A program made the translations under genes and the position numbers. Under the pieces are notes generated by a model. That model made no database searches. It saw only the letters and a program-made list of their open reading frames with translations, and was not told where the DNA came from. A stretch of 64,000 bases of DNA from Triops longicaudatus (Eukaryota; Arthropoda; Branchiopoda; Notostraca; Triopsidae), in contig JAGQDJ010000105.1 of the NCBI GenBank assembly GCA_022885665.1, positions 62,001-126,000 on the forward strand, given 5' to 3'. This document shows, in pieces, positions 22,836 through 35,700 of this stretch (positions are counted from its first letter, which is position 1; every line of letters starts with the position of its first letter).

Positions 22836-25800
22836 TACGGAGTTGTAGCAGCTGTTAACCGACCTTTTAAGGAGTCTTCAATAGAAAGCCGAGCCATACG
22901 AAAACCACAAATGCAGGAGTCAACGGGGATAACATGATCCTAGGAGTTACGCATAAAATAAGAGTTTGGATGACGTTCCTTTCTTTGATAGCTTACTTCT
23001 TCTCACGTTAAGGTTACATTACCACTTACACTCGTATAACACAGAATTGAGAAAAACGAATCCCCCCTCGGTATTTGGAAAAATAAATTGAACTATGTTA
23101 GACACAGCAGCTACCATCGAATTGAGACCAAACCTACCATGCTCTTACTTTCGTAGATATGCCGCAAGACGCAGTAACCAAAAAACTTTGTTTCCGGATC
23201 TGCCCAGCTTTGTGAAATAAGGTACTGTCCACTGTGTTATATAAAATATTACGAACTCCACACTTTTATGTTAGTAGATCTGGGCCTGCAACCTTATATT
23301 CAGTCAAGTAAATCTTAGTCTTAAGGTTCGGTCATTCGATAAGGTCACACAATCACACCATATTGGTGCCGTATCTTATTACTGAGCTTAAGTTCATTTG
23401 TTGACTGAAATGGAAGTAATCTGAGAATAACTCCGCCAAGAAACCAAGACCCTCAGCTATAAAAATGTATCCAAATAGATTAGCATTTCAAAGTTTTCTT
23501 GTACAGCAATTAGTAGTATTGAACAGTTTTACATCAGTTTTACAAGCAACTTCTTGTTACCTACCAGAATGTGACAGAAACTTTGAATTAGCTTTTTTTA
23601 CGTTTTACTTTCAAAACTCACATTCCGCTTTCGCTGCAGCTATATCAGCGTTTCTGCCATTTTTTCTTCAAACAATACATAATCATTTGTTGTAGTGAAA
23701 TTTTTATAGGATTTATATAGTTCATGTATCAAAGTTACACAGCTTTATCAAATATTTTCTTTTGTATCAGTAATATGAACTTTTTTCCAAATTCCGAAGT
23801 TGTAAAGATTTTTCTCTAAAAATCTGTAAAGAAAAAACTGAATTATTTTATAGCGTACACCACGCCTTATCGTAAATAATAAAGGCATCACATATCGTAA
23901 TCTTGCTGTATCAGACAGACCTTTCACACATTTATGTGTGAGAGACGGATAGACTAGGACGTATTCCATATGCTCTCACCGCTTGGTACACCACCGGCGT
24001 AACTTTCTAAGGCTACTGTTTATTTACATCGAAGCGCGGTCACGTGTAGTGTTTTTCTGTGTTATTATCAACTGTGGTTGATTTCTATTTTATTCTTCTT
24101 CAGTTTGATTGAAAACAGACAAAAACTCTGACTGGAAAAGTTCTCTGCCCTGCATTTTTTCCCACTTGAGCTTAGGAAAAGACATTTCTGTAGAAGCTCA
24201 TTTTTTTCGTACAGAACAATAAGTTACTGGTGTCTGAAACGAAAATTCCGTCAAATGCAGAAGTCGCCTCCACGCAAAGTCCTGCAAAAGTGCTACAAAT
24301 TAACAATCGTTCTATCCTTCGGAAGTCTATGTTCTGTTCACTCCACTTTTGCTCACTCTTATGTTACTTGTTCTTCGCTGTCCTTTCTTTTCTCCACATG
24401 TCGATATTTAATTATTCTTTGACGAACACTTGCTAATGACGTGTGCATCATGCTCAGAGGTAAATAAAGAATTTCCTAGCTTAGAAAGTTAGGCCGATGG
24501 CGCTCCAAGCGGTGAAATCGGATGGAATACGCCCCACATTCTCGCGTAAGCTCATTGAGCTATAAACCTTTTTGCCCTACGAAAAGTTAGAGCGGGTATA
24601 AATACATTTCGTGAGAAGATTAGTGTGAAAACAGCATATATTTCGATGAAAAGAATCGGCAGTGGCTATAGAATGTTCCCTTATTACGTATTCTACCCAT
24701 TTGTTTTTCTTTCACTAATATTTCTATTTTTTTTCTACCGAAAATGAAGGAACGAGACTAGTTAGTGAGTCAGACTTTGGGTCTATTAAGGAGAAAAAAA
24801 GCTGAGTTTTGAATGCAGTGCGAGATTCTCTGCGATGCAGCGGAAATGTTAAACTTTGTCTCATGCATAAGCTCTCACTTTTCCTTCCATGTTGGAGGTT
24901 CTCTTGTTCTGAACTGTATCAGAATAGTAGTTGGTAAAACGAGAATATTCCTAGTTTCGTTCACTAGTCCCAATAATGAGAAGAAATCTTGTTTGTCAGA
25001 ATACATGATCCTTTTAAGACCCAGCGCGCGTGCGACTTAATTCTAAAGGGAGATGCCAAACTAAGCTTTTAAGCTTTGCGAAATGCTTCAAAAACAAATC
25101 TTGATGTTTGCATTAATAAGTGCCATAAGCATTAGTATTTCTTTAGAAAAACAGCAGAATTATCTTTCGAAAAAAAACTAAGATAAATAAGTATAATTGC
25201 GGGATTGCAACAGAAAGTCACGGTGTCGGGAAAATAGATGAGTACATCGTGCTGGGCAGCACTCAATAAATACATTCATCGTGCAATTTGTCTTTCTTTG
25301 ACGAGGATCGTTATGCGTATTTTTTGTATTACTTGTGATCGCCAGTCTCCAGGCAGTACCTATCTTAGTCATTACGTTTACGCCTGAGAGAGAACAATTT
25401 TCCTGCTATTCTGTATATGAGCGTTCTTGGACTCCCGGCTAGTACTTTCTACCATCAAACAGAAGACCTAGGGTACAGCTCAGGAAAAATTATTTTCCGG
25501 CTATTAAGTTAGTTTTTCCATTCCGTTAGATACACTAACATCTGGGCCTGCACGACATTAAAACTGCTGATAACCGAAGGAAAAGTGGGTTAGTATTACT
25601 TCCAGATCAGTACTTCAGTGCACCCTTAGCACGAGCATCAATTAAACCGCATTAACATTCCTATTCGTTGCAATAAATATCCATAAGACATAGTGCACCC
25701 AAAGCCGTTTCGCTTGACTCCGCGTGAACCGGAGAAAAGCTGTGCAGTGGTTTGTTCCATTAATGTATGCCTGGCATTAAGGCTTCAGTACACACAGCTT

Positions 25801-26228
25801 TCAGCATTTTTAAAAACAAAAGATAAAATCATCATTTCCTGGTGGGGAGGGTAGTCATTACAACTAACAGCAGAGGTTGAATGTTGCAAATAGAAACTCT
25901 GGGTAGAGACACATCCCAATATTGTCATACAAAACCTTAAATTTTTAGACACGATATTACAAAAAGTACATGACTGATTTCGTTTCTCTTTGTACCTTAA
26001 AAAATAAAAGCTCAGACCTAGTGCACCAGTTTCCCTGATTTTGATTCTTCCGCATAATAAAATGGTAGCAAATTCAACCGCAATTTACAAATTTATCTAA
26101 AGCTTTCTTAAAGGAAAACTCGAACTGGTGCACTAGATACCTACAACACCAACATTACTATCACAACATCTTCTTTGAAATTTGAACCATGTTTTCAGCA
26201 TGATGTCTGAAGTTTCCCAGATTATTCT

Positions 26229-26268
26229 CCCATAAGTGTGTGTATACCCCCATAAGTGTGTGTATACC
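26229..26268. repeat. Exact two-copy tandem duplication, 20-bp unit
   Basis: CCCATAAGTGTGTGTATACC occurs twice head to tail without mismatch, which points to a recent slippage event. Confidence 0.9.
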
Positions 26269-26497
26269 TGGGTCTTATATACCTTATGGTAAATGCAATA
26301 AGCTTTCTCCATGGTCCTTTTTTAAAAAAAAGTCTTACACTTACTTACAAGAAATACTAGAACTTTTTCAAAAGAAGCCTAGCTTGTAATTATCCAGATT
26401 GTGCTAGTTTTGAAACTACACACGTTTAATTCTCTAAGATCGCTCTAATCGTTATCCGTAACTTAAAAAGCTGGAATTCTAAATAATGAACCTATAG

Positions 26498-26540
26498 AGT
26501 AGCGATCCCAACCTGTGGTCTGCGGCCTGGTTGGGAACTG
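26498..26540. mobile_element. Isolated hAT-like terminal sequence
   Basis: AGTAGCGATCCCAACCTGTG followed by GTCTGCGGCCTGGTTGGGAA has the layout of hAT termini (CAG-GGTTCCCAACC...GGTCCGCGG) and an internal palindrome, TCCCAACC against GGTTGGGA. No partner end was found nearby, so it is a fragment or its other end has diverged. Confidence 0.4.
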
Positions 26541-26900
26541 TGCCGAGCTGCAAAGATGACCGGTGATTAAAAATGCAGATTAAAACCTGTTCCTTTTGAT
26601 AAATTATAAAAATAAAATAATTGATTATTAAAATAAGTTACGCCCCTTCGCCCCTTAATTAAGCTACTCCCACCTCTTCTAAAAATGGCAAAGGTCAAAC
26701 GTGAAACGTATCTAGATTTCATTTTTTGCTCATTTTAGGTCTCAGAATTTCAACACATTTGGAGTTCTCCAGCATTAAAAGAAGTAGTTTTGCAAAAGGA
26801 TGTAGAGTCCGGAGAAGCCACGTTCTACTTGAACTATTTCTTCATGTTCAATTCCTCCCCCTTTCTAAGCTACAGCGTGCTTGGTAAAAAATGAATTCAC

Positions 26901-26908
26901 TTCTAAGC
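26901..26908. repeat. Left target site duplication of the hAT element
   Basis: TTCTAAGC, identical to the copy at 27980-27987. Confidence 0.85.
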
Positions 26909-27979
26909 CAGCGGTCTTTAACGTGGGCGGTCCGCACATTCGTGGTCGTTTTGAATTTTTCGGCGGGTGGTAGGTGGGGGCTAAATTATTCGATAGGTAT
27001 GAAACCCCAGTGAAGAATTTAGCAATAACTTATATGATAAGCTGAAAAGTACACTACTTGTTTTCTAACTTGGCAACAGTAACAACCCCAGCAAAAACGA
27101 ATTATGTTAGGATATTAAGAAGTTGTTTTTGCGAAAACAGTACAGTGAAACACTATATTATACCCATGCTCATAACGCCCATTTGCATGTAGTCGAGTCT
27201 TTCTTTTAAAAGTATTTCTTATCTTGAATTTAAGAACATAATGAAAGGTTCAAGTTTTGTAAATTAATAAAGATTCGCACACCGAGTTGCGTAAAAAATA
27301 CGATGTTTCCTTAGTTTATGACGAAAAGAATAAATTCACAGAAGAAGGAGTAATTGCAGTGGGTGATCATTGAAAAAACCTCCGCGAGTTTTATTTAATT
27401 TTTGCTCGAAAATGACGACACAAGTACTTTTTCGTGGAATCTTCCGATGTTCGGATCTTCTTTATCAATTCTTTACATTGCAATAATGGGAAAATTTGTG
27501 CCTTATTTCTAACTTCTAACTTGTAAGAAGCCTTTACAGAAACCGACTTTACGCAGCAGATAATGAGTTATTGATATTGGCTCCCAAATTCGTGGTTTTA
27601 TGATTTACTGAAATTAGTTTTGTCAACAACTTCCGAAAATGTCCCATGTAAATAATCAACCTCATTGTTCTATCTGTGCGTATTTTTAAATCATTCTGGG
27701 GAAATTATCGCAATTCTCCATTGTTGGCGTTCCAAGACATTTTTATATTGACCCATTAAAAATCTTGCTAGATTTTTTACTGATAAAGTTCAGAAACTCT
27801 TAAATAAGTAATTTTAAATAGAAAACTCAATCGTTCATTGTAAGAATAGTAAGCTATTTTAGATTTTTGTTTCTTAAGAACAGAATTCGCGGAACAGTCG
27901 TAGGTGGGCGCTAGCGGCTTCTACTAACAAAAATTTAGGCAAAAGTGGACTTTCACCAAAAAAAGGCTGAAGACCACTG
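26909..27979. mobile_element. hAT-family DNA transposon, 1071 bp, non-autonomous or decayed
   Basis: The ends are inverted repeats: CAGCGGTCTTTAACG at 26909 and, reversed, CAGTGGTCTTCAGCC ending at 27979. They are flanked by a perfect 8-bp direct duplication TTCTAAGC at 26901-26908 and 27980-27987. An 8-bp target site duplication and CAG termini are diagnostic of hAT elements. No intact transposase frame is present and I could not recognise transposase fragments. It lies about 0.8 kb upstream of the first coding exon of the dopamine receptor. Confidence 0.85.
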
Positions 27980-27987
27980 TTCTAAGC
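27980..27987. repeat. Right target site duplication of the hAT element
   Basis: TTCTAAGC, identical to the copy at 26901-26908. Confidence 0.85.
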
Positions 27988-28806
27988 CTACGATTGAGTA
28001 CTAAGAGATTGCTTTCTTTCAAAACAAAATGCACTTATAATTTGAGCACCGCTATATTTGTAAACTAGTGTTTAGTCCCTTCCAAATTAAAGGAGTTATA
28101 TAAACTCATCCATGTTCTTTTTTTTTTGTTTTGCCCTGCACAGCCAGTCCTCAAGAATGAACGAGCTACTCCCTTATTTTTTCTATAGATGGTGTTACAT
28201 TACGCCAAATTTCTTGCAATTTCTTGCACATTTCTTTGTTTTCGCAGTATTAACTGCTAATGTTACGGGTTATTACGCACTGGAATAGAACGATATCAAA
28301 GACGCCGCCGTTGAATCTGTGGAGACGAATATGTTCACTGATGCAATGAAAAAGAGTTAAAGGAGGGTAAGAAATAATTGGCATAACTATGGACCCAATA
28401 TACTAGAGGGCCATGTGATATCCTTTCCCCCTTCATGGGCCGTTTCTCCTCAGATATCCTCTTCCAAGTCATAAACGAACCTTTTGCCCTTTAAGCTAAC
28501 TGCGCCGGTGCAAAAACTGGGTTCGAGGAAAGTGTTTTGGTTCCTTCTCCGGATTCAGGAAAGTCCTACGGAGTTTGTTCTCGGCGCTTAAGCTCGCCGC
28601 GGAAGACCAAAGGCGCGTGGAAGAGCGGTGTGTACGTAAAAACCTTCTCTAAATTTGGAAAATCGTTCCAGTTCCTTGTGTGTGTGTGACAGTGGTGGCT
28701 ACTATTTCGGGCATCGATGGTAATATCCGCCTAATTCGGAAAGAAATGAATTAGTGGAGAGGAAGACAGAAATGTATTGATAGAAAGAATTGCAATAGTT
28801 GGGCCT
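27988..28806. other. Upstream region of the dopamine receptor first coding exon
   Basis: About 820 bp that probably include the 5' untranslated region; the frame is open from about 28750 but the first ATG is at 28807. The part from 28.48 kb is clearly more GC-rich than its surroundings. No TATA box is evident. Confidence 0.5.
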
Positions 28807-29796
28807 ATGGATACCACAGCGTCCAGTGGTTGGCTCTTAAGTAGCCAGGGCACTACGATGTGGACTTCCGGCTCGATGAGGCCTTCCTCGGTTGGGGTAA
28901 GGCGTAATGCCGGTATTGCTTCCGGCGTTAGTCAACCATGGAAGAAAATTGCTCGTCTTTCAGGTCAAATTATCCGCCCTGTGGCCAACCATATTAATCC
29001 GAGTGAAGAACCTCGCCGAAGACGGGTTTTGTTAAAAGTGATCCGCTCCACCGTTTCCCCTCGACCGATTACTGGGACGCTTTTCCCCCGAACCGAGGCA
29101 ACCAAGACTGAACCAGTCTTGCCAGAAAGGTCTTGGGAAGGGAACGAAGTTGAAGAACATTCGGGTTCTTCGTCTTCGTGGTCAAGTGTCAAACGATGGC
29201 CATCGACTTATTCAAGTACTGGCTTAAGTACGTGGCTCGATTCCCCGGGTGCGGGATTGAAAGATTCTGCCCTATCTCAACAAAGCTCGCTGCCGGGTTC
29301 TAACTCCGCACGTTCTACGGAATCAGTGGATGGAGAAGTGGTCTCCAGGTACTCGAGCTTAGATCCCTGGCCCACCCGCAGCCATGCTACCAGTCCTTGG
29401 ACTAGTACTGCTGCAGCGGTGGTATTCGATGATTGGAGTAATGGAGGCAGTAATAGTACGGACTCAGGGAATTTCAGTTTCTGTAATTGGACGGGCATGG
29501 CTGGTTCGAATGTGAGTGATATGTGGAGTAATGGAGCAGTAGTAGGCAGTAATAACTGCGTGTCCTCTTCTTCGTCTATAGTGGAAGGTACTGGAATGGA
29601 TCTCAGTGAGAAAGATTACTGGGCTTTACTGCTCGTACTCTTCCCCTTATTTACTTTCTTCGGCAACGTGCTTGTCATTCTGAGTGTGTATCGCGAACGA
29701 TCTTTGCAAAATGCTACTAATTACTTCATCGTCAGCTTAGCGTTGGCTGATTTGCTCGTCGCCGCCCTTGTCATGCCTTTTGCCGTTTACGTTCTC
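28807..29796 (+). CDS. D2R: Dopamine receptor exon 1: N-terminus to end of helix II
   Basis: 330 codons ending ...PFAVYVL in phase 0 at the donor GTAAGT (29797). The extracellular N-terminus is unusually long and rich in Ser, Trp and Gly. An Arg-rich patch (EEPRRRRVLLK, about residues 72-82) is odd for an extracellular tail and could be a processing site. Confidence 0.9.
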
Positions 29797-32700
29797 GTAA
29801 GTTACAAATTTGAAGATAAATTCATTGTTTTCTGTGTTTCTCTTCCTTTATTGTCGTCGTTTGTGATTGAAAGGGCAGCTTCAAAGGAAAAAAACACACT
29901 TTTTTGTGGGGAATGACACGTATCGAACAGTATCTAATAGTATAGTGTTATCTGCGATTCTAACGCTTCCAAATCACAACATCAGAAGGCAGAGCTCAGG
30001 CACCATTTTTGGGTCGTTTACATTTTTAACTAACGTTGTTAAATATTTTGGAACGCTAATATCAGCAATAAAATCCTGTTATTAATGCATCACGAAGCGC
30101 TCCAGTGTTAGTGGGCAAAAGCGTAGATGGCTTTAAGAAAAAAATGCTCCAGCAAGGTTTGTCATATAGGACAACGAATACGTCACAATTATGAAACAAG
30201 ATAGCCTATAATGCTGTTACCGATCCACTGATGTATCGAATTCTTATTACATACATGAAACCTATAAGCAAGGGCTTAAAAGGTATTCAGGATAAACCAA
30301 GTAAACAAATATTTGTCACACTCTAGTTGAAATATGTAACCTAAGTCGTTATCAATGTTCACTTCTGAAAACAACAACGTAAATTTTCCATTTTTTTACA
30401 GCTATTCTATGCATGTGATAAAATATATTCCAAAGTTAGCAGGTAAACGTCGTACTTAAAGGAGTTATTCCGTATTTTTAATTCGTCTCTGTTTTACACG
30501 TCGCAAAATAAATCTTAAAAGTATTTTGGTTTGATTTCTTAAACTGGGTTACGTTTCGCGTAGATTCTTTAACATAAGTTCATCGTTTTCCCAAATCCTT
30601 TCTCTTTTTTTCCGGCGCCCAGCTACCCACACATTAAGGGATTCTGCTCCTTGCGTCATATGCGTTTTCTGTATAAAGAAATCGTAGAAGCACCCATGCA
30701 TGGGGAAAAATGTGTTCAACCACTCGTTAAGCTAAAGTAACTTTTCGTCTCCAGACAACGAGATTAACAAAACTTACGATTCACGCGTTATTATTGGAGA
30801 TCTTGGGCTAGACATTTTTATTATCATTGCAGTAAGAGCAAAGCGTTCCACTCCGCAGAAACGTAAGCGGATTAGTCCATTTTCTTTTTACTTCTTTCCA
30901 TAAGCAAAAAGAAAACAGTTCATCCTAGTTACCTTATTCCCGCTTACTTTTCTATCTCAAAAAACCTCTTTCACACTCTTTCTGTACTATTTATAAAACA
31001 AACGCATATTTTGCCTGGAACAAAGATTTCCAGCCTACGAAATAAAACCTAATAGAGCACAAAATAACCAAGTAAAGATAGTAAACAAAACCTTTTATCC
31101 AAAAAATCTTAGTCCCTGTCCTTTCATATGACGTCAGGGCTGTCAACCTAGGGGTCCAGTGAGTCTCACCCCGGTCACCCCCTGAAGGCTTCGCTTGTAT
31201 TTGAGCCAAGTCTGAATAATCCCTTTTAAATGAAAATCCGGCCAATCAAAGGGAAACAGTGTTGGAAGTGATCGACAGTTAGGAGTAGCGCAGAAATTGG
31301 AAGGGGTGGTGGGGGAAGGTGAGATATCTAACCCCCTCATTCCACCCCCACCTCGCTTAGTTACACCACGCCAACGCCAGAGAGTGAAGAAGAACAGACT
31401 AAATTGGGAGGCTTGGGGATTTACACAGAGAAAGAGCTGCAATGCAATTGTTCATCCATAATAGTAACGTACAAAGGTTCGAGAATACCCAATCCTTGCT
31501 CACACACCGTTTTTTATTATGTCTCTCCCCCCTACGTTTTCTTTTTTTCTTCCTTTCGTTGGTTTCCCAGTTTTTGTTAGGTGTTATCTAAGGAAAAAAT
31601 AGGAAAAATACCCCAAACAAAGTCCGCGGAAAAGCTACTTTCCATCATAACTCAAGAACTCTGACCAAGGAGCAAAGGTTTCAGAATTAAATAAGAAAAC
31701 AAAAAATGGGCGGAAGAAGGGGATTTGCAAGAAAACGTAAAATTAACGCAATGTGGAGAAATTTTAGGTAAGTCCTCTAAGGATACCCAGTTAAACAAAG
31801 TAAACAAAAAAGTAAATGAAATAAAAACGTAACAGTAAATTCGATAAATGCGATTGTAATACGACGACGAACTTATTGCTGCCAGAAACATTAAATGCAT
31901 TCTAAGAGATTCTGCCGTTCAATTGCGTGTCGAAAAATCTCTTGGTCTACTACAAACAGTGTATTACTGAAACATGACTGGTATCCAAGCTCGCTTCGTT
32001 CAAGATCGACTGATGTAAAGTATTCAAGTCAGCACATTAAGTTGCTTTCGACCGCTGAACCTAATATACGGAAAACAAGGGGTCATAGTATCTACCACAG
32101 CCATGTTTAAGGGCCAAGAAATTCGACATTCGGTAGGTTGTTAGTCTTAAGTAAGTAAAACTTATAGTGTGCAACAAAGTTGGTTTCACGGAAATTGTGT
32201 TGGACATGAAAAATTTCCAATACTGGGTGTATCTATGGTGTAAGGTTAGCAATCTCGCTGTTTTTATTCATCCGAACTCAACGAAGGAAAGAAAAATGAT
32301 GAGAGAAGAAAATGCTGCACCGTCATGAAAAAGTTTCAATCTGCTTACCCCATTTTTTGTCTTTCATGTTTACATCACGTTACAAGAATACTTGTTGTCA
32401 AGGTAACTTGCACCAAATCGAGGGCTAAAGTCTATTGTACTTAAAATAAACCAATAATCCAGAAATTATTGTATGTGCATAATGGAATCCGATGCTTTTG
32501 TAAGGGTCCTTTTTCACTATTCCTGTTTTCATAACAGAAATCTAATCTGTTTCTGTTGAACCAGCAAGAACCATGAGTTTTCATTATTTAACAATAAGAA
32601 AATGGTATAAAATGAGACAGTATTATATATGTCAATCTCTGTTTAACCATAAAGTACAGTTTTCCGTAATTAAGTTTCTGTGTGCTATAAGATCTTTTTA

Positions 32701-35700
32701 AGAGACACTGTGGTCGTGTTGTCGGTGCTTTCAAATTTTGTCCTCTTTACTACAGAATTAAACGTATATGAGGAACGAAATCTTTGAAGTTTTCGAGATA
32801 TTCTGGTGTTTTTTTACTAGTGGGAGTGAAATATGGGAAAGGAAGAGGAGGCAAACGGTTAAGAAAGGTAGAAAAGCATGTAAACGATGGATAGTTATCT
32901 TGTGGTTAGTTATAAAAGATACGCGAGAAGGGGCGCTGCTAGGACAGCAATGCGTTAACCCAATCTTGGGCGAAGAAGTAAAAAGAAGACGGCGGAGAAG
33001 AAAGTGAAGAAAACTGCCACATACTGGGGGGGGGTCGTCATCGATTATGTATCTCCGCCCAGCTTTTTATTTTAGAGAAAGTCTTTTTCGATCCATTAGT
33101 TTTGAGGTCATGAATTTTTCTTCGATAAGAACCACCGTAAAGGAGCTAAAGGGATTTTCTAATCTTTACAGCTTTTTGCACATATTGACACAACGACATT
33201 TAGAGGTTAAAAAGGGTTGAGAAGAAGACCTGGAAATGATGCGAGGAAAATCTTAAATTGCTTGCAAAGTTAGCGGATGGTTTCTTCGCTGTAACTTGAC
33301 CTTTTTGTTTGAAGATATTTCGAAATTGCATCGCCTCAGAGAGAGAGAAATCATTACTAAAGTGCATTACTATGCAGTTACGAAATATCTTCAAGAAAAC
33401 ATCGGGCAGGTTATCGTTATATCCAGTATCGTTAAAAGGGGGTTCCACTGTATTATTGCCAACGTCAAAAGATTGTGTGGAGACAAGGTAGTATTGACAA
33501 GTTAACTGATTCAAATTTGAATAAAATATTCCAAGGTAATTTAAACATCCAATTTTCTATCCTTCCAGACCAAGAAAAAGAAAACTCATGCTTGACACCA
33601 CAGTAATCTGTGAATCTTTTCAAAGATTCTCTTGTCATTCGATGAAGAATGGGGTGGGGAAAAGAGGAAAATACTTCCAATATGTCACTTTTTCCTTCAT
33701 CTCGCCGTTCATTCCCATTCGCCTCCGGCTAATGAAGATCCATGGCCGCCAGTAATGCCGACAAGACGGGAAGATTTTTTCTTCTCCTTATATGCAGAAC
33801 GGAAAAGAAATGAATACGCTGTTTTTCTAGTGTGAAACGCTTGCAACGACATTAACAAGATCCCCTCCTTTTCGAATTTATTCACCCATATTCATCGTTC
33901 CCTTCCTCTGCAGTGTGACCCTCTCAACCCGGAAGATTATGAAGATCCATACGTCAACATTTGTAAAGTGTTCGAAACATTACATGGCAGGGACAGAAGT
34001 CTAATCTACTCACTGCAAGCGTCAAAGACGTCAGGCATTTCTTTGAATGTCTTGCCTCAGCTTATGATATTGATTTGTTCATATCCTTCTCAGTCAGCGG
34101 CAGTTTGACGAAGTACAAAATTCTTTACAAGGTTTCCGTGCAATAATTTTGAAGTTCTTACTAATTTATCATGTATGAACAAGTTTTCAAATTAAGAGTC
34201 ATACATATTTCTTGGCATTTCTTTACCTGCACCTCGTAACAACGGAGAAAAAAAAATTATTTCGAATTTTAAGTAGTAAATGACTTTATACTGTCCGAGC
34301 AAGATGAAATAAGACATTAATCGCCTTGTTAACGAACTTTTCAACAGCTTCTGAAGGGAAAAAAGCTTTTTTAAGACATTTTTCCTGGGAAAGATAAGAA
34401 AATGGGCTCCGAAAGCTTTCACAAGCTTATCTTACTCCTTTGCGTTGATTAGCTCTTACAAAAAGACGAGAAAAAAATAAGACAACAGCTCCAGTTTCGA
34501 AACGCTAATAGATGCGCCACCTGAGAAATTTTCAAGACCTAATTAAGAAATAGTAAGAGACAGACGGTTTTAATACCACGCACCTTCTCAGCTCCACTGC
34601 ACGAATAAAGAAACTTGAACTAAAAAAAATAATTTTAAAAAATAAATAAAAAGAAAGAAATCAACCTTTTGCTTGAATATTCCTTAGTTTATCGTCTATA
34701 TTTCTTGAAAATACTTTAATACTATTTACGTTCTCTTTTCATGGGTTAGAAGTGTTAAACATTGTAGAAATTCTTTTTACCCCGCTCTTAGGAGTAATAC
34801 GCAAATTTCAAGCTCCACTTGCAGTTTTTTTTTATTCCGTTCCTTCTGATCTGCTCTGAAAACAAACAAGTTCCGAGGCGCAAATACTGGCCAGCCAATC
34901 GGATGTAAATACTGACAAAAACCTAAGCCTTTTTTTCTACTCAATACTTTGTTTCACGTTTGGCCGAGTTGGAAACTCGCCCCAACTGTCTACGACTATT
35001 TTGATACTGGACAGAAAACTTGAAGAAAAGCTGTCCAGTAATTGAATTGCGAGAGTAGAGAGCCTTCGCTGGCCAGTTCCCAAAGTGCACAAAACCAAAT
35101 GTCATGTGACGTTCGAAAGAAAAAAAGAGGCCGTTCAATTTATATGGTCTTGTTTTTCATTCAACGTTTTTTTTTAACACAGCATTTTTTTCCTCTTCAG
35201 AAAACTGTTACGCTTCAGTATTACGACATCGGATTGACAAACCAAAAAATCATATGAAAAGGTTTATAGCCATATGGTGTACGACTTCCTTGGGACCCAC
35301 TTTTACTGACCGCCACCAAAATCTCGTTTGCCTGAGACTTTACAGCTTGATAAGTCTCATCTTGACTGCAATGCCTGTGCCAAGTTTGGGATTTCACCGG
35401 AAGAGGGTTATTAAGTGGGAAAAAGGAAGAATCCCACCAATACGGGACCGAGTCCATCAGCTATCTCCTTTTTTGTGTCTACTTTCGTCTAAAAAAGCCT
35501 TGGTAACATTTTTATGGGCTTCTTGATAACTTCAACCAGTATTATCCACCCCGTTCCAGAAAATACCAGCTATTAACCCTAAGAAACCCACTAGTTTCAT
35601 TTTCTAAGGGAAAGGTAGACTTCCTTTGCCCTTCTTCGTACGAGATCCGAAATTTCTTCCGTCCACTCTCGCCCCTCCAGGCATTATTAAAATTGCTCTC

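Larger units (their letters stand above)
15856..26497. other. Long intergenic region between XRCC1 and the hAT remnants
   Basis: About 10.6 kb. Apart from the XRCC1 promoter patch, the pogo-like remnant, the weak exon candidate and short tandem duplications listed separately, I see no gene. Open frames here are short and low in complexity. Confidence 0.6.

Noticed and set aside
33200..33514. Overlapping open frames on both strands
   Set aside because: They come from the inverted-repeat element and its flanks rather than from a gene.
35221..35526. Opposed open frames near 35.2-35.5 kb
   Set aside because: Locally higher GC lengthens frames on both strands; neither peptide resembles a known family.
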